NCBI GenBank assembly: GCA_037043015.1
Contig: CM073322.1
Span: 20,736,364 to 20,800,363, forward strand
DNA length: 64,000 nt
Reading direction: 5' to 3'
Source: Bryum argenteum
Lineage: Eukaryota > Streptophyta > Bryopsida > Bryales > Bryaceae
Part shown: positions 41,766-54,987 of the stretch, one piece after another
How the letters are laid out: each line of letters begins with the position of its first letter
Numbering within the stretch: position 1 is the first letter of the stretch
The notes under the pieces: generated by a model
What the model saw: the letters and a program-made list of their open reading frames with translations, nothing else
The model's database searches: none
What the model was told of the DNA's origin: nothing
Translations under genes and position numbers: made by a program

Positions 41766-44649
41766 TCAGAAGTTCGCATTCGGAGGGCCTGGGTAGGCTG
41801 GAATGGTTTGGATACGCCTATCAATCGTGGGAACTCCTACAGTAAAGTGATAGAGGCTGTGGAACTTGTGGTCTTTTATACCCAATACTTGATGCACTGC
41901 GTTAAAACCAACACAAAGAAGAAGTATTAGCTTCCTGTTGAATATATACCTTGTTGAGATATGCGTGGGAAAGAGAGTCTTGTTCACCTGGGTCATCAAA
42001 AAAACATCCAATTCCTGTAGCTGAGACGCCGAATGCATGCGCTTCCAGGTACAAAACTTGACCGATCAATCCTGTCTCCCAAAATAAGCGAGGATACATT
42101 GAAGGGCCAAATTCTTTCAATGCAGGCTCGAATCTTGCCAACATGCCCAAGCTGAAAAATCCGTCTCCCGCTATCTCCTGAAAATTGCACAACTCTGAGG
42201 CTTCAGTGGAATCTCCCTACAGGATTTTGACTCTAGGGTCATTCATTGAGATGCTGCAACGTTGCAAGAAGCAAAGCAAGAGGTGTTTGAAGCCCTAATT
42301 TAGGTGGCTGTACTGAGAGCAACTCACTTGATCACAGGAGAGGCGCTGAGCCATTTCTTTAGCATCGCCATATTGAAGTGCGTAGAGAGGTAAACTAGGA
42401 GGGCACTTCGGAGGCTTCTCCCATACAAAATCCTCCGACAGTGCCTTGGCGAGATCTTTAGAATGTGATTCGTTTCTAACTAAAATGTAGATGCCAGATT
42501 GCAACCCCCAAACTCGATGCACAAAGATGGCTAAGTGAACTTCGGCGTTCCAGGGCAGAGCTCCAAATGGGAGCTGACGAGGAGCACCTTGGCTTTCCTC
42601 ACCGCCAGTCGGGAGCGTCTTAGCAAGAATCTGAAAAAACACGTCCATTTGCATGCCGAAATTCCCGTCCATGCTCACAGCACTCCGACGCTTGCGCACC
42701 ACCTGCGAGTAAGCAGGTCAGACAACCATCCTCAAACTCCAGTTACAAGGTAGAAAACTTCCAAGAGCTAAGAGCCCCAGAAAGCAAGATGAGATTAATC
42801 CCACCAAGTGCCCGAGAGCTTACTTAGAAGATTCAATTATGATTTTGTTCTTAATCAAGCTTCAAACGTCCTCAACTGTGGTAGATATGCAAAAGGCCTA
42901 CTTTGGTTCATTATGTTATGAAAGAAAATGATCAGTTTATAATGATCTAGTCAAACATGTGAGAGGGTGACAAGAAACATGTTTCGTCAAAGAAGCAAAA
43001 ACAACCTGCCGCACGGTCAAAGGCTCGTACTCTGCAGATGTTATCATGGAATTAGGCAATGCGACTGAGCTCGTCAATGGAGCAGCACTTCCTACATCTC
43101 GCTTCTCGGACGCTTGGGCTGCCTCGTAGATGATGCCCCATCTCACGTGTTCCTTGCTCAAAGCGTTCATTTGCCCCTTCCACTTCACATCACTCATCAG
43201 CTCTGAGACATGGTACAATGGCTGCTCCGATATCCTTTCCCCTGATAACACACACTCGCGATCAATATACCAGTCCCAGCTACAAGGAAGAAAATATACT
43301 TCAGTAATAAAACATGCTTGAAGAATTGATTATATCCAGAGCGGATACTCACCAGAAGGGAATACTGCAAGGATGCAATCTGCGTGCTCTGCCTCAAGCT
43401 CACGAAAGACACCCTTGGCAGGGCCTCGATCTGTGCTAGTTCGCAGCTGAGGCAGTCCGAGAAGACTTGCAAGCTCGTGTCCACTGTAGCCGTCCAGCAT
43501 GCAAGTATTCCAACCCAACGATGCTGCGGCGATGGCCACTGCTCCTATTGCATGCCCCACGTCGTGATTGCAATACCTGCATGGACATGTCGATTCCATG
43601 AGATTCGATACCTCCCCCTGCAGCTCCATCAGCTCATTAAATCACCAAACCAAAAGCTCGTTTTCTTCAAACACGTTCTAACAATTACCCGGTGACCTAT
43701 TCCGGACACAATCACGATTACCCTTGCAGCTCCTTCGAGCTATGACCAATTGTGATACTCACATAATGCGAGATGATGAAGAGAACATATTGAAGGTGCG
43801 ATAAGTTTTGCTCTTGTCATCAAACACTGAAGCATACAGTAAGTTAAAGAAAGCGTAACTTCATGACTTCATAACTTCATGTTGGATTACATTTAGGTCA
43901 TCCACAGCAGCACTCAAATCACACATTCTTTATCTGCTATGTCCAACCCTTTCAAGTAAGCAGAGGAGAAGCTAAACATACCTGAAAGCACGTTCCCCAT
44001 ATTTCCAAGACTCGCGCCAGAAGATTGAGGAAAATCCGAACAAAAACGAGCCAGGAGGCAAACCACGAGACAAACGATTCCAAAGCTCCACAGAGAGCTC
44101 TGCCCTAATCTCAAGCGCATGCTCCTTGGGCGCGTAATGAGCAATGAAGGGGGAAGACGACACTCCATCAATGGCATCCGAAATCACGTATCCTTCAGTG
44201 GGATGCAAATTTCCGCTGCTGGGGTTGACGCGCAGGGACCAAGTCGATCTTCCTGCCACTTTCCAAGCAGACAGCGCGAGGCTATCGTACAGAAGCTGGG
44301 AAAGAGAGTCCCGATCGAGCTCTTTCGGAGCAACAGGCTCCTGAAAAATCACGGGCCATGGTGGATTGTTTCCGGGGTCGCTGAAGTGCTGGAGGGGCAC
44401 CAGGCGTGCGCCCGCGTAGCGCCGGAACGGATTGGGCTGATTCTGCCAGTCCAGGCCGTGCGGCCCCCGCGCGTACTTGCGAAACGAATGCTTCGTCTCG
44501 TCGTGATACGTGATCAGAGTGGCAATCTCAGCATGCAGAGCAGCACGATCTTGCTGCTCTGCCATGCCCTTGGACGATGAAGATGCTCTTGCGAATCGGA
44601 TTGACGAATTGCTCACTGGCATCCGCAGCCCTAACAAGGACGCCCTCAT
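41766..44649 (-). CDS. SagB-type double nitroreductase-fold protein, 6 exons
   Basis: Minus-strand exons are 44649-43982, 43576-43353, 43241-43006, 42702-42328, 42177-41988 and 41896-41766. They total 1824 nt (607 residues) with consistent phases. After a Ser/Arg-rich N-terminus (possible organelle-targeting peptide, residues 1-30) comes YHDETKHSFRKYARGPHGLD, as in bacterial SagB/ThcOx-family oxidoreductases. The first flavin-binding half has RVNPSSGNLHPTEGYV and YGERAFRYCNHDVGHAIGAV. The second half has GDGFFSLGMLARFEPALKEF, FWETGLIGQVLYLEAHAFG and FFDDPVHQVLGI. The family uses FMN for two-electron oxidations or reductions; the substrate here is unknown. The tandem-domain form resembles proteins of cyanobacteria and other bacteria. 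The upstream flank has a short direct repeat (TGGAAGTGGGTTGACGAGC, about 44696 and 44739). Confidence 0.85.
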
Positions 44650-46045
44650 AGCAAAATTTGTCTGTCAAGGATTGGGATTGGAAATGGCATGAATTGGAAG
44701 TGGGTTGACGAGCTAATAGGCGATTGCATGAATTTGGAAGTGGGTTGACGAGCATGCAGCGCAACGTGCCGTCGAGCTCCCTCTGGAAACATGTCTACTT
44801 CGCCATTTTGGACCATCCACTCAATCAACCTATGCATGCATTTGATATGCAATAGAGTGAGATGTAAAGGGTTTACCCTTCTTGATGTTGATTACTTACC
44901 GATTGTAAATCAATTTTAAAAGTAAATTTGAACAGTGGCTCTTCAAATTCTTGTTCCTAAGTGAGTTACGAACATGTCTATGCAATTCTTATTCTCATGC
45001 AAACTATAGAACCATGTGAGTAAACCAGAATTTTCACATGGAAGTAAACTAAAATTCAACTTCAAAGGCCCCTTTTTGATGGTAGAATTGGCATATGAAG
45101 AATAATAGTATGATAGATCCAAACGGTGAGATCTTGCCTTAAAACCTTATTTCCAAGTACCAAAAACAAAACTTGAAAAAAAGTAAAATCTGAAGGAATT
45201 TTTGAAGTTCCTGCGATCTAAAGTAATTTGGGCAGATTTTGAGTATAAACAAGCATTTACTGTAATTTGAGCAGTTTTGGGCGGATTTCAAATAGTGTTT
45301 TCAAGCTTTGATAGTGAATATCTCCTAAAGTATAGGAAGATTTAAAGCAAGAAATGACTTTTTGGAAAGGTATGGAAAAACTCTACAACCTGCAAATGAG
45401 CATATGAGAATAGCATAGAAGTCATGAGAATAGCTATGGAGTCATGAGAATAGCATTGAACAAACTTGCTTACACAAGTCAGATAAGCATGTTTCACATG
45501 CATCTCAAACACGAAGGAACCAGATATTGGAGGCCAGATGATACGGGGAAGATTTGGGCACGACGTTATCATCTGTTTAATTCATGAGCTTCAAAAGCAA
45601 ATCATGGACCATCGATTCTAAGCTTACCCCCCAATGTCTGTCTAAGCATGCATTCACATCTGAGAAAAGCAGATAAACAACAATTAAGCAGCACACCTGG
45701 TGACTACTTTTATCTTTATTCGAGGTCTCACATCACCAGCTAGGTCAGGAACACCACACACAAGGTGCTACATATTTGGTGTTACAAGTTCCTGCACAAC
45801 TCAACTAGGTACTGCTACTTATAGATCACTAACTTGACAGACAGGCACACGCACACAAACACCGTAAGCGTGCTGATAACATCTTCCCGAGGTACACAAA
45901 ACTAGGACCCATCCCATCGAAGTATACGGAGTAATACCCTTGTACTGCTACACAACCTTGCACTGCGTATAAAGTTAGCATTGCATTGCAAGCCACAATA
46001 TGGCTTGCAGATCCTTCTCACCTGAAAGTTCAAGCGAGAGCAGCA
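44650..46045. other. Intergenic DNA
   Basis: Contains the promoter side of the nitroreductase gene, the second copy of the ~270-bp dispersed repeat (45110-45390), and from about 45700 the probable 3' UTR of the next minus-strand gene. Confidence 0.45.
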
Positions 46046-49000
46046 CTACCCATACCGGAGGTTGATGTCACCTTCAACTCCCAGAGGCGCCTGTTGAAAG
46101 CCACCAGCAGGTCCCATAAGACCTGGTCGACGTCCTTCCATTCCGAACCATCTTTCAACAGCTCCTCCGTAACCGGCACCTGCTGAAGTGCTCTTGATGT
46201 TCGGCCTCTGAAACTCTGACTGGAAGGGCATGAAGGCACCAGGAGGTTGCTGATGCTGCATGAAATGAGCGGGAGGTTGTTGTTGGGGTTTGATGACATC
46301 CTGCTCTTGCATGACCATGCCATAGTGGAATTGAGGGCGCTGCAGTATCTGCGGCTGCGCCATCATATGCTGGTTTGGTGCATGACCATGGAAGCCCAAA
46401 GATGGTGGTTGTTGCGGTGCTGTGAGGGCATCGAACCCCAGATCCAAGCCTTGAGGTCTGTGAGCAGGATGAGCGAAGCTATTGGCGCTACTGTTCCCCA
46501 GCGGCCGCTGCGAAACCATGTGGTGCATTGCCGCTCCAGGAAACGGTTTGGTTTTCTTGACCACTGCGTCATTGTGCGTCTGTTTTACAGGCCCACCTCC
46601 AAAATGTGGTATTGCTCCATTCAGACTATCCATGAACGCATTATTCTGCGTCTTGACGGCGTCAGTGTTGCTCCATAACCCAGCAGGCATGGAAGATGCA
46701 CTGACTCCGAAATCTTCAGGTACTGGGTGAGATTCTTTCGAGAGGTGGAAACTTCCTGCTTCCACGTCTTTGCTGTCCGGCCACATACTGTTCCATCCAG
46801 GTCCCGAGCTTGCAAGCCAATCCCGGGAATCATCCATGCCACTCGAGCGTGCTATATAAACAACGTCTTCAGAGTGCGCTTCAGTCTTTTCGGGAACTAC
46901 CGGAGGTGGGACCGGGAGCTCCGGAGCTTGGAGCTCATTCATGAATGCCTTGCCAAACAATGACTCTAATGTATGTACTTCATTCACGGCAGTTCTGTTC
47001 GACTCTGGTTTCTTCCAGCTCTGGTCGAGGGGTGCATCCACCATCTCCAGTCCACCGTTAAAACTTGGCGGTCGCTTGAGGAGTAGTGCCAGTAGGTGTT
47101 GGGAGGCACTTGCAGCATCTTTGGGTGGCTCCACTGGTGCCTCCACTACTGGAGGAGCTTTAGACCTCCCAAGCTGAGGGTCACTTCCTGCAGCTTCAGC
47201 TAGCATTGCCTGCTCAATGTCTTCACACGTCATGAACATCTTAGGAGGTAGAGTCGAAGGCGGCTTGTGATGAGATATGAACCCATTTTTGGGAGCACCG
47301 TTTGGAGCTTCTCGCATGGCTGTCAAACCTCTTTCGATTTCCTCTAAAGATGGACCCACAGGCATAGGCAGTGCTACACTAAATCCAGGCTTGATTGTGG
47401 AAGCAAGTCCACTGCTGCTCTGGATGTCTTTCTTCACGGGAAGCGGTTTGTCCGCAAGCTCATTGCTTCCGAACAACGACATCAGATTTTTTGCACTGCT
47501 TGTCTGGCTTGTTGTGAATTTATCTTCTGCAATATTTAGGTGTCATACCGTAAGAAAACATTTAACAGAGAGCGTTCACGTATAAACAACACCACTTCGG
47601 ATATTATAATCAACAACGAAATACTTACAGAATCGCCAACATAAAAGCGTGTGTACAATTTTGAGAAGCTATGGTCAGAAGACATGAGTAGTAACAATTT
47701 CGACCATACCTTCAGCATTGAACCAGTGAGCGAATTTAGATGTTTTTGAGAGGCTTCCTGACCAAGTATCTTCAGCTGGAGCTTCTGTAAGAGGCTGTCA
47801 CGTCACAAATGACATATCAGGAACAACTCACAACCCCTAAAAGGATGTTTTCTGCAAGGTATCTTTCTGATTTCTTTACATTAAATCACTGAAAAGGAGA
47901 AAAACAGTCATCTGATGTCACTCCAACCGCTAAACGCACAATACTTCCTCAACAGCAGCAGTATATCCTAAAATCGAAAACAAAACTACCTCTTGAACTA
48001 TTACAGGACGTGTCTGAGCTAAGCATTGCACTCAGGATGCATATAAAGAGAGTATCTTCAGTTGGGTACAAGAAAATTGCTGAATAGCACATGAATGACA
48101 GCGTACTTCGAACAGTCCCCAATCAGTAAAGAAAAAGAATAGACAATAGATGTCATGCAGAATGTAGAGTACCTCATCCCTAAGCAGATCAGAAGGAAGG
48201 ACAACATCATTAATGATTGTTGGTGGGGCACTTCCAAAAAGCTTGTCAAGCAACGAATCTTTCCGAACACTACCTGCATCCTCGGTGGACTGAATATCAC
48301 TAATTGAATCTCCGTCCTGACCCTCCAGACTAAAACTCCACATGTCAGGAACTCCTACCATCCTCTTCCCACTCAAAATTTCTCCAGAAGAACGGGAACC
48401 ATTGCCAACAATCTCTTCTTTGCCCTCAGTAACTACTACACCTTTCGTTTCAACAACATCCAGCTCTATGATAATCTCCTTGGCAACCAGTGTTGCGCAC
48501 TTGACTTCTTTAATGTCAGCTAAACTACTACTGGAATGAGCTGATGATGAATCATCTGTCTTGTCGGAATCCAACAAAGCCTGGTCCCTGACCAGAGCAT
48601 CCTTTGAAAGAGGGTTAGAAGAACCCTCGGCATCATCCTCCTACACAACAAATACAGTGATCAACGATACTAAATGCCTCAGAGTAAGATTCCACACCAA
48701 CATTTCCAGGTACTGTCTTACGGAAATCAAAAATACTGAAGGTTAGGTTATCAAATGGCATGAGCGTTGCAAAAGATGAGATTAATCATCCGAAGCAGGA
48801 AATTACTGTGTAGGCAACTCGTGTACCTGTTGCAGTGATGATTGATTTGCATTGAACCGAGGCTGAACCACTTTTGAAAAACCGGGTGGCACAGCAGGGC
48901 GAGGAGGCGTGGGGACAGGAAGAACAACAGCAGTCTTGCCAATGGGTGAGAGGGGAGGAGACTGATGAGATGGATTGTCCCAAAGACTATTCTCATCATG

Positions 49001-50338
49001 CTTGCGATTAAGTGAATTCTCCGACTTAACTGGATTTTTTTGCTCCTGCAGCTGCTTGTGCTGCTCTTTTCGCATCATCTCAAAGGCTTCTGCACTCGGT
49101 AGTAAAACTCTTCAGATCGAGAATAGAATTACGAATCGAGACAAAATGACGAATGTGAAAACCAGTAGGATAGTAAAATTTTAAGCACCATCCAGACTTC
49201 GCACGCTGCAGGTCAGCAGTTGTCCTCTTTTTAGTGTAGACTCCAGAGAAACTAGAACGGGAACATGCTAGTATCCCTAAGCTTGCAAGCTCAGATACAT
49301 TTGAAGCAAACAGAGCAGAAGTGGGAGGCCGCAGTCACTAAGAAACTACTGAAAAAAGACAAACTTCGATGTAGTGGCAACTCCTTATCGAAGGTGATAT
49401 AAGAGGTTGTACTTACCACGACGCTTACGCTCCTGGTCAGATCTATCATCAACAGAGGATTCTAAAAACCCAAATGTTTCATCATTTACGATATCAGTGT
49501 CTTCTCGACGTCCATACATTGGTGTCTGCAGCATAGCAAGGACCCGTAAAAACATAGCATAAAAACATGTATTCGCCATTAACAGATATCCACATATACA
49601 AATGAATACATGCCTAAACCTACCGATGACAAAGAAACGACAACGAGGATATACACAACAAAACTCTAGATGCAGAACGGACTAGAAACATGTATATTGA
49701 TAATACACCTGGGAAAGCACACACGAACAGACAACAGAAATACTTGCAAACACATATCTGCTGCTTGTGAACAGTCAATCACTGACCTTGATAAGAGGAC
49801 GTGAAGGCAGGTAGTTGTCAGCTGGTCGGCCACCGCGGGCATGGCTTGGTGGTGGTGGCCGATTCCCACTCCCAAGTAAACCATCGCGTTCAACCCAAGG
49901 CCGAGGGCCTGGCTCTCCTCTACCTCCCGATCCTGCAAGGTTCACAGTATCAGTCTATGCTTAAGACGCCCAAGGACAAACTTTACAAACAGGAAGAAGC
50001 TAAGGACGCATACCTCCTTCGTCGGCTTCCCAATCTTGTGCAAGGCGGCCATTGCGATCCCACCTGCCTGGAGGCCCATTAGGGCCAGACCGATCGTGAG
50101 GTGGCCTTACAGGGCCGTTCTGCTCAACCCAAGGCCCAGTTGGTCGCGGTGGATAACTGCTGGCAAAAGCATTTCCCACAGGCTCTTCTTCGTAAGGTTT
50201 GCGACGCGGACCCGTCTGTAAAATAGCACCTCCGCCATTCGGTCTCCTCCATTCAGGAATATCGTCAACCGGAGATTTACTGTAAGCCACATCACTGCCC
50301 AACCACCACATACGAGGCTCAGAATCTGGAGTTTGCAT
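46046..50338 (-). CDS. CBE1: CBE1-like eIF4E-cap-complex-associated protein, at least 7 exons
   Basis: Minus-strand exons are 50338(ATG)-50014, 49932-49787, 49525-49417, 49089-48827, 48640-48173, 47794-47710 and 47526-46046. They give 2877 nt (958 residues) with consistent phases. Diagnostic stretches are RPWVERDGLLGSG, NDETFGFLESSVDDRSDQER, AFEMMRKEQHKQLQEQK, then TWSGSLSKTSKFAHWF and a long Pro/Gln/Met-rich C-terminus. These match the plant family of Arabidopsis CBE1 (At4g01290), a cap-binding-complex partner related in layout to animal 4E-T. It likely acts in cytoplasmic mRNA regulation. A further in-frame exon at 50862-50779 (DSITSDVVERNIAIP and on) joins via AG|A to the frame before the ATG, so the true start may lie upstream. 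I do not see the family's Y-x4-L-phi eIF4E-binding exon. Confidence 0.78.
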
Positions 50339-53003
50339 TATTCTCACACAAAGCGTTGATGATTCAACCAGGATCTGAGTGGCAAAGTTTTCTTTGAGCT
50401 TCCTAAATTACTGGGTGGTCATTAATAATAATCGACTTCCTTCTTTGATATCTCATCTTCAAGAGTTACATCAATCCTCAGAAGGTATTGCGCATGAAAC
50501 TGGTGATCAATCCTAATCCCCTGGCCCAATCACAACAACCCCTAAAGTCACCCAATCTTTGAACTCAAAGTGAGGTTTCTTTCTGTGCATGCTTAGCTGT
50601 ATGATCACCAAAAACACCAAGCTGATACTTGATCGACTGTAGAATCAAATGCCAGCCAGTACCTACACAAATTATTGACTGCAGAAAATTCCACAGGCTC
50701 AGATGCTCAGGGACTCAAAGTAACCAACTCAGCTGATCGCAGATGCACTTTGTCAAGAGGACCGCAACAAAGTCTCACCTATCTCTCCGAACGAGACCTC
50801 GGGCAGCCGGCACAACTGGAATTGCAATGTTCCTCTCCACCACGTCGGAAGTGATCGAATCTCTGTGGTGCACACGAAAAAACTGATGAAGAAGACTCAC
50901 GCAAATGTGTACGCACAATCAAATGGACGACGAAAGAGCCTACCAAACAGAAAAGGTCGTAAAAGCACAGAATAAATCACTATATCACATCAAACTGGAG
51001 TATATAAGAACCTGGTGACCTACAAAAACCTTAAATGTAACCTTCCAAACTTCAATGTTCAGCATCACAAATGCTCAAACAGAACACCAAAATCTTAAAA
51101 GAAGAGCAATTTTGCAATCCAGAGAACGATAACTAGAGCCTATGATCACACGAGAACTCGTGACAAGAGACGAATGTGCACAGATGAAGGAGCAATTACC
51201 TCCATAGACAAGGGTCTATGCCATCGGGGCGAGGCTGACAACTGGGCAGGCTGGCAAAAGCCAATAAGGTATCCCTCGTGTATATGTACATCTTCTTGGT
51301 CGTCATACTGTGATTGCGAGCACCAAATTATCAACCCTAATAGATCTACACTAGCTGAGACTGACGATGTTATGAAGTAGCACAAGACATGGCGATCGTT
51401 CAAAAGACGGGCTACAAATCTAACCTACAACTAAATGCTTCATGTTCAATATACATCACTGATATATTTGGAACCTACTTTCTTTTTGTTCAGGAATGAC
51501 CTGAGAGGAATGCATACAGCAATTTTGCATCTCAAGCTAGCATGGGTTGAAACTCGCAAAAGCGCTTCAAACTGACGCGCATCCGGAACCTTGAGCCAGA
51601 TGTAATTACAGAACTCGAAGACCTATATTTTTCCACAGATCTTTGCGTCGCAATCTTTCAAAACGAGCTTCTCGATGTCGACAGAAGCTACAGAAGGTTT
51701 GGAATTCGGTTGAAGAGCAGGTCACTGAGGTTGAGAGCAGCGCCGGCGACGAAATCAAGGTGCTCGCATAATCATCGGCCAATTCAAACTTAGCATCGAA
51801 AGGTAGGATCGAACGACAGGTGCCTACCAATGTGTAGACAGCGAGATCCCAAAGCGCAAACACAATGATGCACAGAATCACAGCAAGAGACTGAAGGGAA
51901 ACTCAAGCGAAGGACAAGCACTGGGGTTCAATCTCTCGAACGCTTCCAGAGGCGAGAACTTGCGAGCAACAACAACAACGCCGGAGGTATCATTCCTTCC
52001 GGCTCTCTCATCGGCCATGTCTTCTCGAACACAAGAAGTGCGCGACCATCCTTCCGCTTGCTTACGTCCGTAACGACGCAACGCCCCTTCCCCTGTACGT
52101 TACTCCAGCCCGCGGGGACCTAATCCTTAAGGAATCCCAACGCCCCTTCACCCCCGCCCGCCTACCATTGCAAGTATCCTATCCCTAAAAGTTGAAAACG
52201 AAACACGAATCTTCCATAGTCTGCAAGTTTGCGAGCAAGTTTGTTTGTGCGCTGCGAGTGAATGCGAAGGCTTTGCGATGAGAAAAGAATGCGAGTTGGG
52301 AACACCCACAACGAAGACCTTCTCTTTCTCTCCCTTTCCGCTCTTGTCCCACTTGCTGTCTAGGACGTGACGGTGCCCCATCTTTTTCTTTTTCTTTTCT
52401 ATGTCCATCTTTTTCTTTTTTCTCTCCCAAGTCTATCTTTAAGATTCCCCTGCCTTTCCGGCTTTTTGCTTGATACTCCCCCCTTCAAGTCTACCCCACG
52501 CTCGAGCTTATCTTCGAGTTCAAGTTCGATTTTCGTCGTGTTTTCGCAGTAATTCGCCAGATCTTCAACATAACGAGGTTGGTGAGAATACGATGAAAGG
52601 CTCCAACATCTCAAAACTATAGAATTTTTCGTTCAGGTATCAATACATGTTCCAATTATGTCTCGTCATTTATACACTAGCATTAGAAATGCGTGAGAAA
52701 TGTCAATTTATTGCTTGTAAGGCAGAGACCTGATCATCGTGAGGCATCTCAATGCTATTTCTGGGTGTAAGGGACTAAGCGAAAGCAGTAGCAACATTTC
52801 AGGTGCCCATCATTCACAAACTGGAACGAATCACCAACATCCCAGACTGAACTGAACTAAGCAAATTATCGATAGCTTCGTGGCCTGGTATGTAGGGATT
52901 TGAATGAAACCACACTTTCTGGGTGTGCTGTTATCGTGATGCAACTTGAAGAATCGCGAGCTCGTGTTTGACGTTAGATGATGTTATTGCAAGAGTGAGA
53001 ATG
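50339..53003. other. 5' part of the CBE1-like gene and intergenic DNA
   Basis: Includes a probable extra exon at 50779-50862 (minus strand) between good AG and GT sites. Frames at 51606-51881 and 51878-52081 (minus) do not join it in phase, and the second could be an upstream ORF (MADERAGRNDTSGVVVVARK). The plus strand is T/C-rich at 52320-52450, so it is GA-rich in the gene's sense. 52600-53003 is the 3' side of the next minus-strand gene. Confidence 0.45.
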
Positions 53004-54114
53004 CTATGAACTGTGCTGTGATTCTCCGATTTGCAACTTCTTCAGAGTTTGCTGGCGTTTTCTTTCCTGCTCTAGAGCACGCCTAGCAGCCTCTTCAGCA
53101 CTTAGCATCTGAATGGGAAACCAGTCAGGCAGGCTCCAAGAGTTGTTGCCGTCGTCTAGTTTCTCCACCTTAACATCCGCAGGAGGCTCCTCTATCAATG
53201 ACTCTGACTCAGAGGAAAGAGAACTTAAGAAGTGACGGATTCGGTACTCTCTGTATTGGATATACCCCTGCTGCAATCCAGTGCCAACACCGGCGAACAA
53301 AATTCCCATCGGAAGTGCTCTTGCTCGTCCTCCTATACAAAGCGCAAGATCGTCAACTCATATCAAACTGAGTACTCTAAACAACTGCAGATTTACACTG
53401 CGATTGACGCCTTAGATGAGATGCTGATCAGTTGGACATGGACTCCAGAATTCTGATACAAAAGAATCTTCAAAGCAGATCAGATTTTAATTAAGGATAG
53501 TAATAGAACCTTGAAAATGTCCAAGCAAGGCACCACTAGCAAGTCCTCCTATAGCACAATCCAACCAATGCTCCGGCTCAGAGGCTCGAAGCTCTCGTGA
53601 AATTTCTTGAGCACCTGAAGTCATATTCATATATGGAATGTCAAGCACCTCTGCTGAAAACTAGTAACATATAATATTGCAATACATCGACAATTATTAC
53701 CTTCAAAACCCTAAATGGACTGTGGGACCAATTTTGGTTCGGTACTCAAATTTGAAAAACAGAGGCAGCCAGAAGAAGAAGTACCGCCAAAACAAGTCGC
53801 TGCAACCAAGAAATTGGTGCCCACCGCCACTCCGAGCCGGAGAAAAGGCTGACCCCGCGCTGCTCCGATCAAAACCCCTGCTACGGCACCAAAACCACCT
53901 ACAACCAACAAAATCACGATTCTCAAAAATCCTCGAGCATGGACCATCCTCTGAGCGAATAGCAAATTCTGAACATTAGAATCTGAAGATAAACTGCACC
54001 TGCTGCAAGGGATTTGGATATAATGCGAGAAGCCCAGCCTTCGCTGCCACGGTAATGGATCGGACGACCACCAGGACTCAAAACCTTGGTCGGACTCTCC
54101 CCTGCTCCTGCCAT
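53004..54114 (-). CDS. Small Tim17-like Gly-rich membrane protein, 4 exons
   Basis: Minus-strand exons are 54114-54000, 53898-53785, 53614-53510 and 53332-53004. They give 663 nt (220 residues). Three or four hydrophobic Gly/Ala-rich segments follow one another: GGFGAVAGVLIGAARGQPF and LGVAVGTNFLVAATCF (residues ~39-76), LDCAIGGLASGALLGHF (~95-111) and GILFAGVGTGLQQGYIQ (~121-137). The linker ISRELRASEPEHWLD and the GxxxG spacing resemble the Tim17/22/23-type fold of organelle inner-membrane proteins. The C-terminus is soluble and charged (WSLPDWFPIQMLSAEEAARR). An organelle inner-membrane role is an inference; no exact orthologue name is assigned. Confidence 0.75.
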
Positions 54115-54647
54115 CCTTGCCTCTTGATCACTTCCGCATCCTCTCCGCCGCGATCAACGTCAACAGATTCCCCACCCAAGAATCTTGACGTTGCATTCGA
54201 TGAAGGCAATCGAGCTAGTCTGATCAAAACCCTAAAACAGGAATGCACCCAACTCGCTTCTCCGGACGAGAACGTTAAACGTTCTCCGTAAGAAGTTCCA
54301 AAAGTTGTGGTTTGATTGTAGATTATAGTAAGATGTTCAGTAATGGCTCAATTTTTAACACACAATTTTTATAGATGTTACCCTTGCAAGCAATTTTCCT
54401 CCATGAGAGGAATTTTTAGAAAGATAGAGCAAGTGGAATCATCCTTTTTGGATTTTTCCACAGTGAGTTATGAATTTTTGAAGTTGGACATATAGGTGTT
54501 CCTCGAATGGTGCCCTAAATTGACACCCTATGATGTAAACAACAAGTACATGGTTCTATTGCATGGAAAAGGTGGTATGTACAGTACATCGAAGTGAAAA
54601 TTACTAGGGCTCCATTATGGAACCTCCTCCATTCTAAACCACTATGC
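54115..54647. other. Promoter side of the Tim17-like gene
   Basis: About 54115-54300 is GC-richer and likely the leader and promoter. The rest is AT-rich without genes. Confidence 0.4.
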
Positions 54648-54840
54648 TACTCCCTCCAAATCAAAAAAATACCTTGATTTGCTTGAAAAGCTTGTTTGTG
54701 AATGATACTTAGATTTGATATTAATGAGTAATCCAAACCATCAAAACCATATTTAACTGTATCGATAAGTAATCTAGACCATCAGAAAAATTAAACCATT
54801 TTCAGCAAATCATGGTGCTTTTTTTGAGATTGAGGAATTA
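54648..54840. mobile_element. Stowaway-like MITE, copy 2
   Basis: The left end TACTCCCTCCAAATCAAAAA + AATACCTTGATTTG pairs with the inverse of the right end (AATTCCTCAATCTCAAAAAA + AGCACCATGATTTG). It is a diverged relative of the copy at 39493. Confidence 0.6.
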
Positions 54841-54987
54841 TAGGTTTTAGCAAATTGAGCATGTGTCAATTATGTATTAGTAGATATTTATGTGGAGTGC
54901 ATTGAAGAGCGTGCATTGAGCTAATGTGAATATCACAAAGGTAACCTTGGGAATTTTATGTAATCGGATAAATTTTTTTAGGTCTAT

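Noticed and set aside
51606-52081. Minus-strand frames that look like a membrane segment and an N-terminal exon of the CBE1-like gene
   Set aside because: They are out of phase with each other and I find no GT-AG pair that joins them to the body of the gene.
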